From contig NZ_CP031557.1 of assembly GCF_003403075.1 (NCBI RefSeq), positions 4,650,001 through 4,714,000 of the forward strand: DNA of 64,000 bases, given 5' to 3'. Below, piece after piece: positions 59,165 through 64,000 of this stretch (the stretch's first letter is position 1; every line of letters starts with the position of its first letter). Made by a program: the position numbers and the translations under genes. The notes below the pieces were generated by a model. That model was not told the origin of the DNA. It saw only the letters and a list, made by a program, of their open reading frames with translations, and searched no databases. This DNA is from Flavobacterium psychrotrophum. Lineage in GTDB: Bacteria; Bacteroidota; Bacteroidia; Flavobacteriales; Flavobacteriaceae.

Positions 59165-59872
59165 ATGAAAAAATTAATTATTGCCAGCACCTCTACACTA
59201 CACGGAGGCAGTTATTTAGAGTACTTATTGCCAGCGCTGCAACAGCACTTTTCCGGTTGCGGATCGCTTATATTTATACCTTATGCACGGCCGGGTGGTA
59301 TGAGCCACGACGATTATACCGCACGCGCAGCAGCATTTTTTACAAAATTAAATATTACAGTTAAAGGAATACACGAATTTGAAGATCCTGCGGCGGCGTT
59401 AACCGACGCTCAAGCCGTGTTTACCGGAGGCGGCAATACCTTCCTGCTGGTTTCTCAGCTTTATAAGAACGGTGTAATGACGGCTTTGCAGGATGCTATA
59501 AGCAGAGGTGTGCCGTATCTGGGCAGTAGCGCGGGCAGTAACATTTGCGGGCTTACCATGCAAACTACTAACGATATGCCCATCATTTATCCGCCGAGTT
59601 TCCGTACGCTGGGGGCGGTACCGTTTAACCTGAACCCGCACTACCTCGACCCGCAGGAGGGAAGCACCCATATGGGCGAAACCCGCGAAACCCGTATTAA
59701 AGAGTTTCACCAGTTTAATACCCAGCCGGTATTAGGGCTTAGGGAAGGTAGCTGGCTGGACGTTAGTGGCAACACAGTACTGCTTAAAGGCGATTTACCG
59801 GCGCGGTTATTCCGCCACGGCAAAGAACCGGAAGAGCTTGAAGCCGGTACAGATATCAGTTGGCTAAAATAA
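59165..59872 (+). CDS. pepE: Peptidase E (S51 dipeptidase)
   Basis: A 235-residue serine peptidase that cleaves Asp-Xaa dipeptides. The nucleophile S122 lies in LGSSAGSNI; D138 and H159 (LNPHYLD) are the likely partners by comparison with E. coli PepE. FTGGGNTFLLV forms the nucleophile-elbow neighbourhood. There is no signal peptide, so it is cytosolic. Single gene, divergent from the tandem array. Confidence 0.92.
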   Translation: MKKLIIASTSTLHGGSYLEYLLPALQQHFSGCGSLIFIPYARPGGMSHDDYTARAAAFFTKLNITVKGIHEFEDPAAALTDAQAVFTGGGNTFLLVSQLYKNGVMTALQDAISRGVPYLGSSAGSNICGLTMQTTNDMPIIYPPSFRTLGAVPFNLNPHYLDPQEGSTHMGETRETRIKEFHQFNTQPVLGLREGSWLDVSGNTVLLKGDLPARLFRHGKEPEELEAGTDISWLK

Positions 59873-59997
59873 TTTAAATTTTATTTATTTGTAATTCAGT
59901 TAATTGTAAAATAATTTCATTTTTTTTAAATCTTCATGCAACCCTTTTTTAAGTGTGAGCGTCTTACCCTATATACAACCAATTTAATAAACGAGTT

Positions 59998-60558
59998 TTG
60001 AAAGTAATTGCCTTACATCGCGACGAAAAAGAGCTGATAAGCCAGGCCGCCGAAAACAACCGGCACGCCCAGCAGCAGATCTACACTAAGCATTCGCCAA
60101 AGATGCTGGGTATTTGCAGGCAGTATATTAAAGACCTGCACCTGGCAGAAGATGTAATGATAACAGCTTTTATGAAGGTGTTTGGAAGCCTGAAAAATTT
60201 TGAGCACAAAGGCAGTTTTGAAGGATGGATTCGCCGGATAATGGTAAACGAGTGCATAAGCTATCTTAGGGTTCAGAAAAAAACAGGGTATTTAGAAGAT
60301 GAGTTTTATGTGGAAGATACCCACAATAATATAGAAAGCGGGCTGAGTGTAGATGACATTCAGAGTCTTATAGACAGCCTGCCGGATGGCTACAAAATGG
60401 TGTTTAACCTGTACTGTATAGAAGGGTACAAGCACCAGGAAATAGCACAAATGCTTGGGATAAGCGAAGGTACAAGCAAAAGCCAGCTGAGCCACGCCAG
60501 GAAGATGTTGCAGGAGCAGATTAACAAACAAAAGAATTACGTAAATGGAACCGAATAA
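59998..60558 (+). CDS. ECF-type RNA polymerase sigma factor
   Basis: A 186-residue sigma factor starting at TTG 59998 (MKVIALHRDEKELISQ). Region 2 includes HLAEDVMITAFMKVFGSL and FEGWIRRIMVNECISYL. Region 4 has the helix-turn-helix GYKHQEIAQMLGISEGTSKS. It overlaps the anti-sigma-like gene by 14 nt, and an outer-membrane protein gene follows, giving a sigma/anti-sigma/OMP unit. Similar to the sigma factor at 31460, above all in region 4. Confidence 0.92.
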   Translation: MKVIALHRDEKELISQAAENNRHAQQQIYTKHSPKMLGICRQYIKDLHLAEDVMITAFMKVFGSLKNFEHKGSFEGWIRRIMVNECISYLRVQKKTGYLEDEFYVEDTHNNIESGLSVDDIQSLIDSLPDGYKMVFNLYCIEGYKHQEIAQMLGISEGTSKSQLSHARKMLQEQINKQKNYVNGTE

Positions 60559-61279
60559 AATAGAACAGGAATTTAAGCAGCAGCTGGAGCAGCGCAGCAT
60601 AGCACCATCGCCTATGGCGTGGGACAGGCTGGATGCCATGCTTACTGTAGCCGAACAAAAGGCGGCGCCTAAAAAAAAGGCAAATCTTGGTTGGATGTAT
60701 ATGGCTGCCTGTTTCCTGGTGTTGCTAAGCGGTGGAATGTTCTTCTTTAATAAGGAAACCAAACCACAGGGCACTGTAAACGGTAACAGTGTTGTAGAAA
60801 AAAGCACTCAGGCTACGCAAACTGAAACGCAGCCTACTCAAATAATACCGGTTGCATCACAACAAAGCCAGATTGCAGAAACGGTTAAGAGTGTAAAACC
60901 TGCCAAAAAAGTAAAAAATACAGTAAACGAGCAAAAATTCTTCCCGTTACCTGATCAAAAAATGCAGGAAGCAGTAGCACAAACTACTGTAAAAGAAGAA
61001 AGCCCTGTTGTAGAGCCGGTATCGTCTAAAATAAAAGTAGATGCCAATGCCCTGCTGGCAAGTGTAGAACATAATGCTTCAAAAAATAATGTTGCTCAAA
61101 ACATTCCTGCCGTAACCAGGCCAAACATAAAGCGTTCTAAAATAGAAGTTAATGCAAACACCCTGCTTACATCGGTAGAAGGCGAACTTGACCAGAGTTT
61201 TAGGGGTAAGGTTATTAATTCTCTTCAAAAAAACTACAATACCGTAAAAACGGCTGTTGCCACGCGCAACCTTCAATAG
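60545..61279 (+). CDS. Anti-sigma-like single-span membrane protein
   Basis: A 244-residue protein with an N-terminal cytoplasmic segment (1-45, FKQQLEQRSIAPSPMAWDRL), one membrane helix (about 49-67) and a low-complexity periplasmic part rich in Gln, Thr, Lys and Val. Two similar segments, IKVDANALLASVE and IEVNANTLLTSVE, lie about 45 residues apart near the C-terminus. The position after a sigma gene, the overlap and the topology suggest an anti-sigma factor; no named domain is recognised. Confidence 0.75.
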   Translation: MEPNKIEQEFKQQLEQRSIAPSPMAWDRLDAMLTVAEQKAAPKKKANLGWMYMAACFLVLLSGGMFFFNKETKPQGTVNGNSVVEKSTQATQTETQPTQIIPVASQQSQIAETVKSVKPAKKVKNTVNEQKFFPLPDQKMQEAVAQTTVKEESPVVEPVSSKIKVDANALLASVEHNASKNNVAQNIPAVTRPNIKRSKIEVNANTLLTSVEGELDQSFRGKVINSLQKNYNTVKTAVATRNLQ

Positions 61280-61315
61280 AAACATCATCAATTACATAAA
61301 TTTAAATCAAAGAAC

Positions 61316-62338
61316 ATGAAAACTATTACTTTTTATGTAGTGGCACTGCTATGCCTTGTTGCTACCAAAATGAATGCACAATCTTTCTCTGACAGGGCCG
61401 GAGATATATCTAATAACATTGAGAGGATAACAAAGCGTCAAAAAGATTCGCTTAAGATAGAAGTAGATGCTGTAAACCTGCAACTTGAAAAAAATGAAAT
61501 AACTGCCGCTGAGGCAGATGCCCGTAAAAAAGAATATGCAGAAAAAAGAGCTAAAAATATTGAAGACCAGGTAAGTGTGGAGGAGCAAAAACTGGCCGAT
61601 CTTGTAAAAGATAAAGTTGACGGTAATATTAAAGACAGTACCCAAAAAATAACCATAAGATGGGGTGGCAACAGAAAGAACATTAAAAAAGATGTTTTAA
61701 AATACCGCCGTACCACATCACAGTTTGTATACGCCATAGGGGTTAACCGCGCGCTGACCGATGGTAAGGCTGACGACAGCTACAAATGGCGTTCAGATTT
61801 TTATGAAGTAGGCGTTAGCTGGAATACCCGCCTGGCAAAAAACAACAACCTGCTGCATGCTAAATACGGACTTTCTTTACAATATAATAACCTGCGTGCC
61901 GCCGATGATAAAATATTTGCAGTAGACGGTAACAAAACCATACTGGTTGATGCCGGAAGGAATATAGATGTTGCCCGCCTGCGCTATGTAAACCTGGTAG
62001 TGCCTGCACACCTAGAGTTTGACTTTACCAAAAAGAAAACAGAAGGCGATAAAACATACTTTCCTACGCACAAAAGTTTCAGGGTAGGGCTTGGTGGTTA
62101 TGCCGGTGTAAACGTAAAAGAAAAACAAATTGTAAAATATACCAATGCCGATGGCAATGATGTAAAAGACAAGACCAAAGGCGATTACAACGTGAGCGAC
62201 TTTGTATATGGTGTAAGTGCTTATGTGAGCTATGGAGAAATAGGCCTTTATGCAAAATATGATTTGCAGCCTATTTTTGCAAATAACGATATTGACCAGA
62301 ATAATTTAAGTCTTGGCATAAGATTTGATTTCAATTAA
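61316..62338 (+). CDS. Outer-membrane beta-barrel protein with N-terminal coiled coil
   Basis: A 340-residue exported protein with a signal peptide (FYVVALLCLVATKMNAQ). A charged helical segment follows (about 30-100; rich in Glu, Lys and Asp, probably a coiled coil). The rest alternates in a beta-barrel pattern (FVYAIGVNRALTD, FYEVGVSWNTRL, LRYVNLVVPAHLEFDF, SLGIRFDFN) and ends in phenylalanine-rich strands. It lies 36 nt downstream of the anti-sigma-like gene and is a likely target or partner of that sigma system. A terminator follows. Confidence 0.82.
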   Translation: MKTITFYVVALLCLVATKMNAQSFSDRAGDISNNIERITKRQKDSLKIEVDAVNLQLEKNEITAAEADARKKEYAEKRAKNIEDQVSVEEQKLADLVKDKVDGNIKDSTQKITIRWGGNRKNIKKDVLKYRRTTSQFVYAIGVNRALTDGKADDSYKWRSDFYEVGVSWNTRLAKNNNLLHAKYGLSLQYNNLRAADDKIFAVDGNKTILVDAGRNIDVARLRYVNLVVPAHLEFDFTKKKTEGDKTYFPTHKSFRVGLGGYAGVNVKEKQIVKYTNADGNDVKDKTKGDYNVSDFVYGVSAYVSYGEIGLYAKYDLQPIFANNDIDQNNLSLGIRFDFN

Positions 62339-62364
62339 TAGTTAAGGGTTAGTTTTGTACTTTG

Positions 62365-62400
62365 AAAAGGTGTCCTCAGGTGAGTGGGGGACACCTTTTT
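62365..62400 (+). terminator. Terminator of the sigma/anti-sigma/OMP operon
   Basis: AAAAGGTGTCC (62365-62375) pairs with GGACACCTTTT (62389-62399), ending in a T-rich tract. Confidence 0.88.
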
Positions 62401-62447
62401 TCGTTTTAATATATCGTTAAGCCGCAGCAACGAATTTTGAATTTTCG

Positions 62448-62455
62448 TAATTTTG
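62448..62455 (+). promoter_or_regulatory. Minus-7 box of the CDF transporter gene
   Basis: TAATTTTG fits TAnnTTTG and ends 16 nt before the ATG at 62472. Confidence 0.5.
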
Positions 62456-62471
62456 GGCGAAAATTATAATA

Positions 62472-63392
62472 ATGTCCCATAGCCATTCGCACAGCCACGG
62501 CCACGACCATTCGCATCATGTATCTGCCAAAAATATAAAGGCTGCTTTTTTCCTGAACCTTGGGTTTACGGTTCTCGAAATTATAGGTGGTTTTTATGTA
62601 AATAGCGTCTCTATACTTTCGGATGCGCTGCACGATATGGGCGACAGTCTTTCGCTTGGACTATCCTGGTACCTTCACAACAAATCAAAACAGGGGGCAG
62701 ATGCAAAGTTTACCTTTGGCTACAGCCGTTTCAGTTTGTTAGGCGCACTTATAAATAGTGTCATACTAATGGTAGGTTCGTGCTTTGTAATATACGAGGC
62801 TGTAAATCGCTTTATCCACCCCGAACCTGCCGATGCGCAGGGTATGCTGTATTTTGCCATATTGGGCATTGCAGTAAACGGCTATGCTGCTTACAGGCTA
62901 ATGGGAGGCACGTCTATGAACGAGCGCGTGGTAAGCTGGCACCTTATAGAAGATGTTTTGGGTTGGGTTGCCGTGTTTATCGTGTCTATAGTTATGATGT
63001 TTACCGATGCCCCGTGGCTCGATCCGGTATTGTCGCTGGGTATAACGCTCTTTATACTGTATAATGTTATAGGCCGCTTAAAGGAGACCTTAATTATTCT
63101 ACTGCAGGGTTCTCCCGCTGATATTGATGCCGAAGAAATTAAGAATGAAATACTGCAAATACCGAATGTTACAGGCATGCACCATGTAAACATCTGGTCG
63201 CTGGAAGGTGAGCACCATGTTTATACAGCACATATAAAAACCAGAGGCATAGATACCTTTGCTGAGGTTATAGCCATAAAGCGAAGCGTAAAGGACATCC
63301 TGAAAAAACATCCGTTTACGTACTACACCATAGAGATAGAAATGGAAGACGAGGCTTGCGAATTCCAACCACATCTGCACGATAATGATTAA
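62472..63392 (+). CDS. Cation diffusion facilitator (zinc-type) exporter
   Basis: A 306-residue inner-membrane metal/proton antiporter of the CDF family (CzcD/ZitB type). The N-terminus is His-rich (SHSHSHSHGHDHSHH, residues 2-16), likely a metal-collecting tail. Six helices follow. The transport site is formed by H54 and D58 (DALHDMGD, helix 2) and H157 and D161 (HLIED, helix 5), which is the His-containing form usual for zinc transporters. The cytoplasmic C-terminal domain includes VTGMHHVNIWSLEGEHHVYT. Substrate zinc, possibly with other divalent metals, is inferred from these residues. Confidence 0.92.
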   Translation: MSHSHSHSHGHDHSHHVSAKNIKAAFFLNLGFTVLEIIGGFYVNSVSILSDALHDMGDSLSLGLSWYLHNKSKQGADAKFTFGYSRFSLLGALINSVILMVGSCFVIYEAVNRFIHPEPADAQGMLYFAILGIAVNGYAAYRLMGGTSMNERVVSWHLIEDVLGWVAVFIVSIVMMFTDAPWLDPVLSLGITLFILYNVIGRLKETLIILLQGSPADIDAEEIKNEILQIPNVTGMHHVNIWSLEGEHHVYTAHIKTRGIDTFAEVIAIKRSVKDILKKHPFTYYTIEIEMEDEACEFQPHLHDND

Positions 63393-63493
63393 GACTTGAT
63401 AGGACATTTAGTGTAGGTCTATTTTTTTCCGATACTTATGGCCTGAAAATTGCCTGCTATGTATCAGGAAAAACTTTTTTCTATCTTTACGTT

Positions 63494-63982
63494 ATGGAAA
63501 CCAACAAAAAAGGTGCTGTTTATGCGCTTGCCCTCGGCCTGCCCGCAGGGCTCATTTGCTGTTCGTTATTTCTTTCCCTTGCTAATTATTTTCCGTTTAG
63601 CCTGTTGCTTAAGGTAAGCAGTTTCCGGGTGTTTTGGCATCCGGCATCATGGGTAGCGGTAGTTGCCGTACTTGGCGCATCATTATGGTACTGTGGGCTA
63701 CACATACCAAAATGGCTACAAAAGCATGATGTACTGCGCACCAGCTTTATATTTACCCTGCGTGTTAATATCCGTTTACTTGTAGGAATGGTGGTCATTT
63801 ATTTTGGCGGAATAGGCTTCAGGATGTTTACCGGGCATAAGCCTTTGCTTGCAGCCATACCTTATGGCATCATGGCAATTGCGGGATTACTGGCTTTGGG
63901 TACGCTGATTGCTACCATAACAATAAGCCTTGCCATAGTGCAGCTTACTAAAAACAAGCTTAAAATTACGCCGGGAGTGTAA
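63494..63982 (+). CDS. Small membrane protein of unknown function
   Basis: A 162-residue protein with four hydrophobic helices (about 8-30, 50-67, 90-108, 118-145) and short polar loops (IPKWLQKHDVLRTS). I recognise no family. It is preceded by TATCTTTA, a one-base variant of the minus-7 consensus, 7 nt before the ATG. The gene is complete, ending 18 nt before the window edge. Confidence 0.7.
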   Translation: METNKKGAVYALALGLPAGLICCSLFLSLANYFPFSLLLKVSSFRVFWHPASWVAVVAVLGASLWYCGLHIPKWLQKHDVLRTSFIFTLRVNIRLLVGMVVIYFGGIGFRMFTGHKPLLAAIPYGIMAIAGLLALGTLIATITISLAIVQLTKNKLKITPGV

Positions 63983-64000
63983 CTACTCTGTATCCCTTCC

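Overview
The window is chromosomal DNA of a member of the Bacteroidota, almost certainly a Flavobacterium-like Flavobacteriaceae. The evidence is internal: a lack of Shine-Dalgarno motifs, many TAnnTTTG minus-7 boxes in front of genes, four proteins with type IX secretion (T9SS) C-terminal sorting domains, a SusC-type TonB receptor start, and gene orders typical of the group (rimP-nusA-infB; ferredoxin, its reductase, nfu and mrp together). Coding density is high. I see no prophage, no insertion sequence and no CRISPR array.

Layout. 1-5.9 kb: start of a TonB-dependent receptor, a PhoB/PhoR-type two-component pair, a glycosyltransferase, trmB, a LysE-type exporter, an alkyltransferase-like protein and a UspA protein. 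6-10.8 kb: the rimP-nusA-infB operon behind a terminator-like leader hairpin. 10.9-13.2 kb: an acyltransferase and an exported protein. 13.2-16.2 kb: an iron-sulfur/redox operon read leftwards (mrp, nfu, ferredoxin-NADP reductase, ferredoxin). 16.4-24.4 kb: a lipoprotein, a GAF protein, an acetyltransferase, a small lipoprotein, a GH3-family protein, a DUF2797 protein, an M43 metalloprotease secreted by T9SS, and a LytTR/LytS pair. 24.5-30.6 kb: a giant T9SS type B protein, two identical tRNA-Leu(UAG) transcription units flanking a small membrane protein, and an M20 dipeptidase. 31-37.7 kb: a surface-signalling region with a WG-repeat protein, an ECF sigma factor, an anti-sigma-like protein fused to a TonB C-terminal domain, then blaI and two M56 (BlaR1-like) proteases also fused to TonB C-terminal domains. 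37.8-41.8 kb: a lipoprotein trypsin-like protease, a DUF4407 protein and rlmN. 42-53 kb: two more T9SS cargo proteins, an O-methyltransferase, tatA-PAP2, an M1 peptidase with its DUF6702 partner, miaE, and hutG-hutF. 53.2-59.1 kb: a tandem run of eight paralogous exported genes. 59.1-64 kb: peptidase E, a second ECF sigma/anti-sigma/outer-membrane-protein operon, a CDF metal transporter and a small membrane protein.

The best candidate for an undescribed system is the eight-gene array at 53234-59086. All eight are on the minus strand and every junction overlaps by 4, 8 or 11 nt, so they look like one translationally coupled operon. Each product has a signal peptide, a CarboxypepD_reg-like beta domain, a TonB-box-like LxEVVV segment, and then, in place of the plug and barrel expected after such a segment, a shared alpha-helical domain of about 130 residues that I do not recognise. 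Other points of interest are the BlaI-type operators that contain the minus-7 boxes of the blaI promoter, the repeated use of the TonB C-terminal domain as a module on regulators, the duplicated tRNA-Leu units with conserved palindromes, and the rimP leader hairpin.
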